Below, one piece after another: positions 7,176 through 14,481 of a stretch of 32,044 nt of DNA (the first letter of the stretch is position 1; each line of letters begins with the position of its first letter). Under the pieces are notes generated by a model. The model was not told the origin of the DNA and made no database searches. It saw only the letters and a list, made by a program, of their open reading frames with translations. Origin of the DNA: Nocardia tenerifensis NBRC 101015 (lineage in GTDB: Bacteria > Actinomycetota > Actinomycetes > Mycobacteriales > Mycobacteriaceae); NCBI RefSeq assembly GCF_000308715.1, contig NZ_BAGH01000593.1, forward strand, positions 1 to 32,044, in the 5' to 3' direction. The position numbers and the translations under genes are program-made.

Positions 7176-7197
7176 TCGTGTGATTCAATTCACACGA
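7176..7197. promoter_or_regulatory. 22-base inverted repeat, operator candidate
   Basis: TCGTGTGA and TCACACGA are perfect 8-base arms separated by TTCAAT. It lies about 55 bases before the coding-like fragment at 7251 and could be the operator of the lost gene. No intact gene starts here. Confidence 0.4.
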
Positions 7198-7250
7198 ATC
7201 GGTTTCGGAGGTTCGCTAGAAATCGGCGTGTCGTCAAGGTGTGTCGCTGA

Positions 7251-7388
7251 AAGTGGGTCTGCGAGTGCGGCTTCAAGTCTCGCGACGCGGTTGTCGAACT
7301 CCCCGGCGAAGCCCTCGCCGCGCTGGCCGATTTCCTGCGCGAGCACACCGCAGGCGGCGCACTCCTGCGCCGCCTGCACCCTGAGTGA
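7251..7388 (+). pseudogene. C-terminal fragment of a small zinc-ribbon-like protein
   Basis: The plus-strand frame after a stop at 7248-7250 reads KWVCECGFKSRDAVVELPGE and continues with a helical segment (ALAALADFLREH) to LLRRLHPE and TGA at 7386-7388. Third positions are strongly GC-rich, and the CxC motif is typical of a small zinc-binding or plasmid accessory protein. There is no ATG, GTG or TTG start between the preceding stop and the conserved part, so the 5' end seems lost or mutated. A minus-strand frame over the same bases looks less protein-like. Confidence 0.45.
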
Positions 7389-7440
7389 AAGTCCTGTCCC
7401 GGCGGGGTTGTTTCGCGCCGCGTCTATCGGGACCGAACCT

Positions 7441-8262
7441 CTACGAGATCATCGGTACGAAAACAGCGAGATCGTAGAGCCCATGGCAGAGGATCGCTGG
7501 CCACAGCGACCGGGTGTAGAGCGTCAACCCGGTGTAGAACACCCCACCGATCGCCGAGGTCGCCACATTCATCGGGCCGAACGCCGCATGCGCGAAGGCG
7601 AAGCCCGCAACGCTCACCCCCGCCGCGGCCGCGACCACGAACACCCGGACCACGCGGGGCGCACTCAGCACGGCCACACCGCGCTGGACCAGCAAAAACG
7701 TTGCCCGATAACGGATCTCCTCCGGGAACGCGGCAACCAGGAACGGGTACAGCACCAGCAGGCTGAAGGCACCGCCGCGGGTGAGCAGTTCCGTCCTGCG
7801 GGCGTTCGCGGCCGCCTGGTCGGCATCGGTCACCGGATGCCACACCGCCCCGAGCAGCGTGTCGAGCCCGACATGCGCCAGCGCCAGCACGACCGGGACC
7901 ACCAGACACCACACCAGCAGCGGCCGGCTCTGCCAGCGGGCAGGCTCGGGACGACGAAACCCCAGAAGCCCGCACGCCGCGCGGACTTCGACCCGCACCG
8001 GCGACGGCGGCCGTGTCGAGAACGCGCTGACGCCGATGTAGGCCGCGGCCAGAAGCCCGAAACACACCGCGAGCTCCACCGCCAACGACGTATGACCCTG
8101 CGCCACCGCGCGTCCGCACAGCAGCAACGGACACGCCAGCATCAGCGCCGCCAACCCCCGCAAGACCAATCGAGCCCTCGGCGGCCGCGCAGCCCCGCAC
8201 CGATCCGCCGCCGCCCCTGGCGCGCTCGCGCCGGGTAAATCAGATCGACCCGCTGATGGCAT
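7441..8262 (-). CDS. CPBP family intramembrane metalloprotease
   Basis: This 273-residue multi-pass membrane protein of the CAAX-protease/bacteriocin-processing (CPBP, PF02517) family would cleave substrates inside the membrane. Visible motifs are EEIRYR (residues 181-186; the EExxxR glutamates and arginine), FAFAH with His225 (FxxxH), and a third conserved His260 in LCHGLYD. About seven hydrophobic segments are present, and the N-terminal 30 residues are soluble and basic. The start is uncertain: ATG at 8262 with GGAGAG ten bases before it is chosen, while an in-frame GTG at 8265 is equally possible. An AT-rich stretch with TATATT at about 8402-8410 may carry its promoter. Roles in related families include bacteriocin self-immunity; none can be assigned here. 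Confidence 0.82.
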   Translation of the reverse strand: MPSAGRSDLPGASAPGAAADRCGAARPPRARLVLRGLAALMLACPLLLCGRAVAQGHTSLAVELAVCFGLLAAAYIGVSAFSTRPPSPVRVEVRAACGLLGFRRPEPARWQSRPLLVWCLVVPVVLALAHVGLDTLLGAVWHPVTDADQAAANARRTELLTRGGAFSLLVLYPFLVAAFPEEIRYRATFLLVQRGVAVLSAPRVVRVFVVAAAAGVSVAGFAFAHAAFGPMNVATSAIGGVFYTGLTLYTRSLWPAILCHGLYDLAVFVPMIS

Positions 8263-8425
8263 CACTCCCCCGCTCTCCTGCGCCCTCGCCCGTATCCGAC
8301 GCCGCCTGAACCGGTCATAGCACCGATACGGCACCCCGTGCCCGACGCCACGCCCGATCACTCGGCGCACGAAGCCATCCGAAGTCTCATGTTCAGATTG
8401 CAATATATAGATAACCGGATGTTCG

Positions 8426-8884
8426 CTATTGAGTGCTGAGATGGTCGGGGCAGACCAGCGCCCCGGTCCCCTGCTCGCGCCAGCCATGGTCTTCCAGCCA
8501 TCTGCGCACCGCGTCGGGCATTATGCCCTCGGTGATCAGCGCGGCCGCGAGCGCGTCGACCAACAGGGGGCCGCCGCAATCGCAGGCCGCGCATTCCACG
8601 TCGGCGATCTGATGGTGCGGCGGCCGCGGGCAGCAGCGATGACAGTAGCGCCGCTCGACCGCAGCCTCCGACCCGGCGGGGTCCGGCACGAGCCAGACGA
8701 CCTGGAGATCCTCGCGCAGGCGACCGCGTGCGCTCACGCCCTTCGCGCGATACCCGCATCCCGGGTTCGGACAGATGCGCGGCGCGGCCGCAGGGCGAGT
8801 CCGCGTCGCCGGCGTCATCGTCTCGGCACCGGACTCCCACAGCGGGAGCTGGCCCTGCACCGGAGGGTGGGTGGTGAGTTCCAT
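8426..8884 (-). CDS. Cysteine-rich zinc-ribbon-like protein
   Basis: This 152-residue soluble protein begins MELTTHPPVQGQLPLWESG. It has three Cys/His clusters: CPNPGCGYRAKG, YCHRCC and CAACDCGG, then a helical C-terminal domain (VDALAAALITEGIMPDAVRRWL) and a terminal CPDH. It probably binds zinc and may bind nucleic acid; the family is not recognised. The start at 8884 is chosen over ATGs at 8890 and 8902 because GGAGG (8898-8894) lies nine bases before it. The promoter-like box at 8917-8938 gives a leader of about 30 bases. Confidence 0.68.
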   Translation of the reverse strand: MELTTHPPVQGQLPLWESGAETMTPATRTRPAAAPRICPNPGCGYRAKGVSARGRLREDLQVVWLVPDPAGSEAAVERRYCHRCCPRPPHHQIADVECAACDCGGPLLVDALAAALITEGIMPDAVRRWLEDHGWREQGTGALVCPDHLSTQ

Positions 8885-8916
8885 CGACATCGACCTCCAC
8901 ATCTAGATTCTTATGG

Positions 8917-8938
8917 TTCGATTGTATCGAAAACATCT
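8917..8938 (-). promoter_or_regulatory. Copy 3 of the promoter/operator box
   Basis: TTCGATTGTATCGAAAACAT matches 1378-1397 at all but three positions, and on the minus strand contains TACAAT (8926-8921), an excellent -10 hexamer. The central part, TTCGAT-TGT-ATCGAA, is a perfect inverted repeat. It lies about 37 bases upstream of the zinc-ribbon-like gene, an ideal promoter position. Confidence 0.6.
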
Positions 8939-9023
8939 GAATGGGAGGGCTCTCTCGCTACCCTGATTCGAACGCTGCGTGCCGTGCCCACCTGCGACAC
9001 GGAAACCGTCTGTGGCCGTGGGG

Positions 9024-10301
9024 ATGTCGGTCCCCGCGGTTAAGCTGCTGGCTGTGACCGGCAAGGAGATCGAGGTCTACCGCCCGGCGGCCCCGGCGCT
9101 GGCAGACGCGGAGATCGACCGTATCCGGGTGGTACTGGCGCCACTCGGGATCACCGACCTGGACTCCGACGGGGAACTCGCGGCCGCGCCGCTGCCGTCG
9201 CTGTCCAGCGAGGATGTCCGGCTGATCGGGGACGCCACCGCGACAGCCCAGGCCCGCAACACGATTCGCTCCTACGCGACCGACTGGCGACGCTTCCAGC
9301 GCTGGTGCGCGGACAACGCCACGCAGGGCCACCAGGCGTTGCCCGCCCACCCGCTGACCGTGGCCCTCTACATCAGCGAGGCTGCCGCGCTGCGCGACAG
9401 CAAAGGCCGCCGCCGCTACGCACCTCCCACCCTCACCCGCTGGGTGGCCGCGATCGGTGACCGCCACCGTGCGGCCGGATTCGCACATCCCGGCTCGGCG
9501 CGCGTCGTCACCGAGGTCCTGACCGGCATTCGCCGAGCCTGCCGGGAGAACGGGGAACGCCGCCCTCGCCGCGCCGAACCGGTCCTCGTCGACGACGTCC
9601 GCGAACTGGTCACTCAAGCCCGCCTCCAGGCCGAGAGCCCCGCCCAGCGCGTCGCCGCGCACCGCGACTGCGCCCTGCTGTTGATGGGGTTCACCGGCGC
9701 GTTCCGGGCCTCGGAAATGGCCGAGCGGTGGCTCGAGGACATCACCCCGCACCGGCTCGACGGCCTCCACGTCCGGCTGCGGATCTCGAAGGGATCCCAG
9801 GAAGACGAAGTCGTGGTCGCGCTCCCCCGCGGCACCGGCCCCGCGACCTGCCCCCCGTGCGCGTGGCGGCGCTGGCTCGACCTCGTCGCCGCCCACGACG
9901 CCGGCGGCCGCGTCGCCGTACGGCAACTGCTCCACCGCACCGTCGACGACTACACCCGGCACGTGTGCCGCGGGCGATGGCCCGAACTCCCGCAGCCGCA
10001 GAACCCGGCCTTCCGCGCGGTCGACCGCCACGGCAACATCGCCTCCGCCGCGCTCACCGCCGAGGCCGTCGGCGACATGCTGCGCCGCCGACTACTGACC
10101 GTCGGCTACGACGAACAGACCGCGGCCGCGTTCGCGGGCCACTCCCTGCGCAGCGGATTCGTCACCCAGTCCTACCGCCTCGGCGCCAGCGACTACGAGA
10201 TCCAACGCCAAACCCGGCACAAATCCGTCGCCATGCTCCGCGTCTACGCCCGCGAACACGCCCCCCTCGTCGGCAACGCCGCCACCCGCCTGCCATGGTG
10301 A
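9024..10301 (+). CDS. Tyrosine recombinase / site-specific integrase
   Basis: This protein of about 425 residues catalyses DNA strand exchange through a covalent 3'-phosphotyrosine intermediate. An N-terminal SAM-like core-binding domain (NTIRSYATDWRRFQRWC, near residues 75-91) is followed by the catalytic domain. The catalytic residues are visible: Arg228 in FRASEM, His373 and Arg376 in HSLRSG, His399 in RHKSV, and the nucleophile Tyr408 in MLRVYAREH. The start is uncertain: ATG 9024, GTG 8979 or GTG 9054 are possible, none with a strong ribosome binding site. The next recombinase-like gene overlaps its 3' end. No attachment site or tRNA gene is visible nearby. Confidence 0.85.
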   Translation: MSVPAVKLLAVTGKEIEVYRPAAPALADAEIDRIRVVLAPLGITDLDSDGELAAAPLPSLSSEDVRLIGDATATAQARNTIRSYATDWRRFQRWCADNATQGHQALPAHPLTVALYISEAAALRDSKGRRRYAPPTLTRWVAAIGDRHRAAGFAHPGSARVVTEVLTGIRRACRENGERRPRRAEPVLVDDVRELVTQARLQAESPAQRVAAHRDCALLLMGFTGAFRASEMAERWLEDITPHRLDGLHVRLRISKGSQEDEVVVALPRGTGPATCPPCAWRRWLDLVAAHDAGGRVAVRQLLHRTVDDYTRHVCRGRWPELPQPQNPAFRAVDRHGNIASAALTAEAVGDMLRRRLLTVGYDEQTAAAFAGHSLRSGFVTQSYRLGASDYEIQRQTRHKSVAMLRVYAREHAPLVGNAATRLPW

Positions 10302-11260
10302 GCCCCGCGTCCACTGCGCGCTACCAATACGACTACAACCGCTGGAGCGACTGGTGTGCCGCCCACGGCCACACCCCACTGCCCGCCGACCCGCACGTGA
10401 TCAGCCAATACCTGGCCTCCGAGCCCGCGACACCCTCCACCCAGCGAGGCCGCCTCAGCGCCATCAACTGGGCCCACCGCACCGCCGGACTACCCGCCCC
10501 CGGCCGCACACCACACCTCCGTGAAACCCTCAACCCCACCCGTGCAGCCCGGACCCAACGCCTGCACACGCTGATCGACGACATCCTGCCCCGCCTGCCC
10601 ATCTGGGGCTGGCCCGCCGGACTCTTCGGCCGCCGCGACGCGGTACTACTGCACCTCATCCGCTCGGGACTGGCATTCCCACACATCTCAAGCCTCACCC
10701 GCCGCGACATAGCGGTCAGCCCCGATCACGTCGCCATCGGCAAAGGGCCGACCGTAGTACTCGCCGCCACCAAAGACGACACCTGCCCTGTCGCCGCCTT
10801 CCGTAGATGGGCAGCCGTCCTCACGACCCTTGAACAGCCCGCTGCGGTCTACCTCCTGGCACACCACCTCGAACAGGAAAGCCTCGCCGAACCCACACTC
10901 CCCCCGGCCGGCGGCGGGCCAGCGCTGTTCGCGCTCGACCGAGACGGCAACCCCGACCTCAAACCCGCGCCTCTCACCCCCGGCTCGATAGGAGTGATCG
11001 CCGCCGCCCACGTCCTCGGCCGGACACCGGCACACCACCCACGAAAGCGGCGGCGTGCCGACGCCGACCATCGCGCCTCTGAACTCGTATTTGAGAGCGA
11101 AAGCCCTCCTCTGAGCAATGACTACTTCGACCGCGGGATTGCCGCCCGACGGCGCGGACTGGATCTGCTCTGCGACATCGAGGCCTTGCTCGATGCCGCA
11201 GAGGCAAAGGTTGATCAGATAGTCCGGCATCAGTGGGACAGGCCCCCGGTGTCAACCTGA
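10295..11260 (+). CDS. Recombinase-like protein lacking catalytic residues
   Basis: This 321-residue protein starts MVSPASTARYQYDYNRWSDW and resembles the core-binding half of a tyrosine recombinase. The segment LIRSGLAFPHISSLTRRDI aligns with the usual first-arginine box, but the Arg position is occupied by Phe/Pro. The C-terminal part is basic then acidic (HHPRKRRRAD...), ends in a helix, and has no HxxR or tyrosine motif. Its ATG overlaps the upstream integrase gene by seven bases, so the two are translationally coupled. It is likely a non-catalytic partner that binds DNA or controls the active integrase; degeneration is the alternative, though the frame is intact. Confidence 0.6.
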   Translation: MVSPASTARYQYDYNRWSDWCAAHGHTPLPADPHVISQYLASEPATPSTQRGRLSAINWAHRTAGLPAPGRTPHLRETLNPTRAARTQRLHTLIDDILPRLPIWGWPAGLFGRRDAVLLHLIRSGLAFPHISSLTRRDIAVSPDHVAIGKGPTVVLAATKDDTCPVAAFRRWAAVLTTLEQPAAVYLLAHHLEQESLAEPTLPPAGGGPALFALDRDGNPDLKPAPLTPGSIGVIAAAHVLGRTPAHHPRKRRRADADHRASELVFESESPPLSNDYFDRGIAARRRGLDLLCDIEALLDAAEAKVDQIVRHQWDRPPVST

Positions 11261-11333
11261 TCGCTTGTGGTGCTGGCTGAGCGATTGGGACGCTCTCATG
11301 TGACAGGCAGGGCGCGGCTGGAGCGTATCCACG

Positions 11334-11361
11334 GAGGGGGTAAACCGCGGTTTACCCCCTC
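11334..11361. repeat. 28-base perfect palindrome, candidate parS
   Basis: A perfect palindrome centred on CCGCGG with core GGTAAACCGCGGTTTACC, extended by GAGGGG and CCCCTC. It lies 74 bases past the recombinase-like gene and about 100 bases past the parB stop. The same core recurs at 11406-11423 and 13700-13717, around parAB only. The pattern suggests a partition-protein binding site. Confidence 0.65.
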
Positions 11362-11393
11362 ATGCACGATGGCTGAGAGTTTGAAACGAGAAA

Positions 11394-11435
11394 GCGGTCG
11401 GCTCGGGTAAACCGCGGTTTACCCGAGCCGACCGC
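11394..11435. repeat. 42-base perfect palindrome, candidate parS and parB terminator
   Basis: All 42 bases are palindromic, with the shared core GGTAAACCGCGGTTTACC in the middle and GCGGTCGGCTCG / CGAGCCGACCGC flanks. Its centre is 67 bases from that of the neighbouring palindrome. Read on the minus strand it starts 27 bases after the parB stop and is followed by TTTCTCGTTTC, so it could also end the parAB transcript. Confidence 0.65.
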
Positions 11436-11436
11436 C

Positions 11437-11451
11437 AAACTTCCCACACTG
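11437..11451 (+). repeat. Iteron-like repeat, outlying copy
   Basis: AAACTTCCCACACTG is identical to 13865-13879 and close to other copies in the putative origin. It directly abuts the 42-base palindrome. A copy on the far side of parAB suggests that one protein (Rep or Par) recognises both ends of the operon. Confidence 0.5.
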
Positions 11452-11461
11452 CAGATCGCAG

Positions 11462-12373
11462 CTACTGGCTATTGGACGAGATGAGCTTCAACTGCTCGAT
11501 CAGGTCCTCCACCCCCGTGCGGTCGAGGTGGGTGTAAAGCGCCGACGCAAGGGTTTCTGTGCCCGCACCCCATTTCTTGAACGCTTTCGCCATTTTGACG
11601 GCATCGACGGGGCGAGCCGTAGGCTTGGTGGGCTCGGGCTGCTCACCCGCCTTATCGTTCTCTTTTTGTTCGAGTTGTGTGCGCCACCGTGCGACCTGCT
11701 CTTCCGCCGGAACCCGACCCAGAGCACGCGCCTCACGAATGGCTAGCTCACCAGCTCGAAGCTTCGCCTGGAGTTCGGCTGTGAGGTTCAGGATTGCCAA
11801 CCGTTGCGAGACCCACATCTTTGACTTGCCGAGAGTTCTTCCGGCCGCTGCGCCATTGCCGCCACAATCCGCGACGAGGTCGCGGACAGCGTTTGCCTCT
11901 TCTATCACATCCAGGTTGTCTCGCTCGACGTTCTCACGAATCGAGGCAGCACGAAGCGTCGCTCTAGTGGCTGCCACTACGTTCTTGATGACGCATTCAA
12001 GGGTTGAACGACCATACTCGCGGGCAGCCTCCAGGCGACGGCAGCCGTTGATGACCACATACTTGGCGGTGCCGAGCTGAGCCTCAAGTTCGGGGAAGAT
12101 CTTCAGGAACGCCACGCGATCGACGACAAGAGCCGACTGAAGCTGGATTTCGGCGATAGAGGCGAGGTCTGACACGTCGATCTTCTCGCGGGGATTGAGC
12201 GGATTAGCAACAAGATCGCTCAAGCTGATTTCCAGGGGCCTGCCGTCCGGGGCGGGGACTGGCGCACTTCGATCGGCTTCTCGCCCCGACGGCGCCTTCC
12301 GCCCATCCACAGTGGAATTCTCGCCTGTCGAGTCGAGAAGATCAGCAAAGTCGGCCCGTCCTCCGCGCGCCAT
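11462..12373 (-). CDS. parB: ParB-like partition protein
   Basis: This 303-residue centromere-binding protein has the ParB N-terminal nuclease-like fold: LSDLVANPLNPREKIDVSDL (about 50-69), and INGCRRLEAAREYG, equivalent to the usual GERRxxAA box with Cys in place of Glu. Then comes ENVERDNLDVIEEANAV and a KorB/ParB helix-turn-helix (AAAGRTLGKSKMWVSQRLAI). A low-complexity acidic/basic linker leads to a C-terminal helical dimerisation domain. ParB proteins load ParA-driven segregation at parS. The ATG overlaps the parA stop (TGATG), so the genes are coupled. The candidate binding sites are the palindromes flanking the operon. Confidence 0.88.
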   Translation of the reverse strand: MARGGRADFADLLDSTGENSTVDGRKAPSGREADRSAPVPAPDGRPLEISLSDLVANPLNPREKIDVSDLASIAEIQLQSALVVDRVAFLKIFPELEAQLGTAKYVVINGCRRLEAAREYGRSTLECVIKNVVAATRATLRAASIRENVERDNLDVIEEANAVRDLVADCGGNGAAAGRTLGKSKMWVSQRLAILNLTAELQAKLRAGELAIREARALGRVPAEEQVARWRTQLEQKENDKAGEQPEPTKPTARPVDAVKMAKAFKKWGAGTETLASALYTHLDRTGVEDLIEQLKLISSNSQ

Positions 12374-13083
12374 CAGCGTGCCCCTGCCTTCAGCTCCAAA
12401 GCCAGTTTGCTGAAATCTGCCTGAGCCAGCATCGATACGCGGTTGCGCGGATACTCCGTGACCACCAACCCGTCGGCCGCAGCCCTAGTGTGCACCTTGT
12501 AGTGCCGAATGACAGTGTTGGCCAAGGGCCAGCCAGCCCGGTTAATGAAATTCTGGGTCTGTTTGAGGTCGGCGTCGCCGTCGCGGGGATCCCAATTGTT
12601 GATGACTACGGTGAAATCCAACCCCCGTGGCTTAATTACCTTCTCAATTGTGCGGGCTGTTGGGTCGAAACCGAGCGGCTCCGGTTCGACGGGTACCAGC
12701 ACGTGGTCAGCGAGGTCGAGCACTGCACGCAAGGCGTCGGCGGATGAGCCATTTCCGAGGCCGTCACCCTTGTCATCTTCATCCTCTTGACCGATCCAGC
12801 CAGGGGTGTCGACGTACACATGCCTGATACGGCTGCCTTCTTTAAGGCCGCGCAATCCGTCGACGTTGTCGTGCGCCTGGACGATGTGGAACGGGAGGGA
12901 CTTAACGCGGTCTGCCCACCACAGCGCTGACCCCTGGGGGTCGATGCTTACGGCGGCGACGGGTGAGAAGGCCTCCGGGTCCGAGCCAGTGAGGGCATCA
13001 GCGGTGGTGGCCGCCAGGTTCACGGTAACGGTGCTCTTACCGACTCCGCCCTTTTGGTTCAGGACAACCTCTATGTACGCCAT
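12373..13083 (-). CDS. parA: ParA family partition ATPase
   Basis: This 236-residue protein begins MAYIEVVLNQKGGVGKSTVT, with a deviant Walker A motif KGGVGKST at residues 11-18. It also has AVSIDPQGSALWWADR (Walker A', around 47-62) and HVYVDTPGW (Walker B). It lacks an N-terminal HTH, so it is a small type Ib-like or chromosomal-type ParA that binds DNA non-specifically. The start at 13083 is chosen because GGAGGT precedes it at eight bases; an upstream GTG or ATG would add ten residues through the Shine-Dalgarno sequence. It is the first gene of the parAB operon and is driven by the promoter at 13174-13201. Confidence 0.92.
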   Translation of the reverse strand: MAYIEVVLNQKGGVGKSTVTVNLAATTADALTGSDPEAFSPVAAVSIDPQGSALWWADRVKSLPFHIVQAHDNVDGLRGLKEGSRIRHVYVDTPGWIGQEDEDDKGDGLGNGSSADALRAVLDLADHVLVPVEPEPLGFDPTARTIEKVIKPRGLDFTVVINNWDPRDGDADLKQTQNFINRAGWPLANTVIRHYKVHTRAAADGLVVTEYPRNRVSMLAQADFSKLALELKAGAR

Positions 13084-13173
13084 CTGGTCTACCTCCGTGT
13101 ACTTCGCCCGCATGCAGTGGGCTACTTCGGATTTGATGAGGAATCGCCGCGACGAGACTTGCGACTGTAAGAG

Positions 13174-13201
13174 AGAATATAAGATAGATTTCTAGTGTCA
13201 A
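13174..13201 (-). promoter_or_regulatory. parAB promoter overlapped by a partial box
   Basis: On the minus strand TTGACA (13201-13196) and TATTCT (13179-13174) are separated by 16 bases in an AT-rich stretch, a near-consensus sigma-70 promoter giving an 85-base leader for parA. The -35 overlaps TTTCTAGTGT (13189-13198), a 9-10 base match to the repeated box at 100-115 and 1378-1393, which suggests shared regulation. Confidence 0.65.
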
Positions 13202-13270
13202 TGATTTCTGCGGCGATTCGCCCAGAGACGTACGACGGACCGGATGCCCACCCCCTCGGAGGAGCAACTC

Positions 13271-13528
13271 GTGAAGGCCGACCCAAGTACACCCACCAAC
13301 GGTGAACCATCGGCGGTCGAAGTTCCGGCTGTGGAACTGCCGGTGCGCAAAAATGTCAGCAAGAAGCAGTTCGGAACGCAACTCCACGCCTCGACGATCA
13401 CTCGCCTCGAATGGATCAAGAAGCGTGGTTACGTCATCTCGAAGACCGTGGACGATGCCGTTAATGCATGGCTTGATTCAGCCGGAGTTCCCCGTCCAGA
13501 CGCAAAGGGAAAGATGCCCGATGCTTGA
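13271..13528 (+). CDS. Small hypothetical plasmid protein, possible ribbon-helix-helix
   Basis: This 85-residue protein diverges from parA. The N-terminal 30 residues are acidic and Pro-rich. The remainder, NVSKKQFGTQLHASTITRLE, WIKKRGYVISKTVDDAVNAW and LDSAGVP, resembles a ribbon-helix-helix fold: one beta strand, two helices and a basic turn. The GTG at 13271 is preferred because GGAGGAG (13258-13264) lies six bases before it; ATG 13244 would place that site inside the gene. Being divergent from parAB, it could regulate parAB or copy number. The family call is tentative. Confidence 0.6.
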   Translation: MKADPSTPTNGEPSAVEVPAVELPVRKNVSKKQFGTQLHASTITRLEWIKKRGYVISKTVDDAVNAWLDSAGVPRPDAKGKMPDA

Positions 13529-13699
13529 CGTATGCCTTTCACGCAGGGCGTCGCCGACGGTTGCGCCCAGCGAGGCTGGGGACCCAAGCACCCCAGCGCA
13601 TTTCGTCACTGTGACATATCAGCCAACGGTCGAGGAGCATATGTGCAATACGCCCTGCGGAGGGTCTGGGGACGGACGTCAACGGTAGTTTGCGACAGA

Positions 13700-13717
13700 G
13701 GTAAACCGCGGTTTACC
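13700..13717. repeat. 18-base perfect palindrome, third candidate parS copy
   Basis: GGTAAACCGCGGTTTACC is palindromic and identical to the cores of 11334-11361 and 11394-11435. It lies 23 bases from the first origin repeat. The flanks are not palindromic here, so the 18 bases probably define the minimal recognition site. Confidence 0.65.
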
Positions 13718-13739
13718 AGCGTCGGTGGTTCGATACCTC

Positions 13740-14027
13740 AACTTCCCACACTAAAATTTACGCCCTCGACTGCGGCACTACTCCCACCTACTGCCGCGGT
13801 TGGGGCTGTTCCGCTCCTGAAGCAGGGTAGTCATATACGTACGGCCAGCCTTATACCGCCCGACAAACTTCCCACACTGGGCGAGTGCAGTGCAGGCTCC
13901 GCGGCGACAGCGCCCTTGAGTATTTGCCGGCGTGGAGCCCGAGAACGGACGCATGGCTCGGTCCGGTGAAGATAGAGTCGGCGTCAGTGTGGGAAGTTCC
14001 AGTCAAGAGCCGCAAACTTCCACAAAC
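13740..14027. repeat. Iteron-like repeats AACTTCCCACACT
   Basis: Copies are at 13740-13752 (AACTTCCCACACT), 13865-13879 (AAACTTCCCACACTG), 13985-13998 (inverted, CAGTGTGGGAAGTT) and 14014-14027 (degenerate, AAACTTCCACAAAC). A further copy is at 11437-11451. Spacing is irregular (about 125, 120 and 29 bases), unlike tightly packed classical iterons. Rep binding is an inference from position beside the rep gene. Confidence 0.6.
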
Positions 14028-14367
14028 AACTCGGATCAGGCGTTGTCCAGGATGAGACCGAACCCAGAGACTTAACGATGCGGGCCAGCCTGGTCAATAC
14101 GTACTCGCCACAGCGCGGTCGGCGCCAGACCCAAATCAAAGTCCCGCATAGGGCTGCCACTGTGTGCGCGCACCGTACGCTCGACTTCGTCGCTGCGGGC
14201 CAGCTTCCCCGTCCCCACCGATGTGTAACACGGCAACATGACCAGCAACGCTTCGTCGCCGACAGCTCAAGCGAGCAAGTTGGTTCCGTGCATTCCGACG
14301 TCGGAGTCGAATCACCCGCACGGAAGTTGAACTCGCGGATGGTCGCCGCGACAGACTAGGCGACGCC

Positions 14368-14398
14368 GTACGTGCACCACGAGCTGCGGTGCACGTAC
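14368..14398 (-). terminator. Hairpin downstream of rep
   Basis: GTACGTGCACC and GGTGCACGTAC form a perfect 11-base stem with a 9-base loop, about 85 bases past the rep stop on the minus strand. No U-run follows. It may be a transcription terminator or part of the origin. Confidence 0.45.
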
Positions 14399-14481
14399 CT
14401 CATCTCGTCGTAGGACATCATGCGTTTCCCGGCCTGGCATCTCCAGCGGGATGTTCGCCTGTAAAAGTGCAGGTCAGACAC

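Larger units (their letters stand above)
13529..14481. other. Gene-free segment, candidate replication origin
   Basis: About 950 bases between the small divergent gene and the end of rep hold no protein-like frame. The segment carries one palindrome core (13700-13717), four AACTTCCCACACT-type repeats in both orientations (13740-14027), an AT-rich stretch ACTAAAATTTACG after the first of them, and an 11-base-stem hairpin (14368-14398). Together with the adjacent Rep and ParAB genes, this is the best candidate for oriV. Confidence 0.55.

Noticed and set aside
8958..9023. A possible integrase attachment site before the recombinase gene
   Set aside because: I found no tRNA-like sequence and no direct repeat matching another point in the window.
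14078..14359. 93-codon plus-strand frame in the putative origin
   Set aside because: It has no ribosome binding site and a random-looking composition; the segment is better explained as origin DNA.
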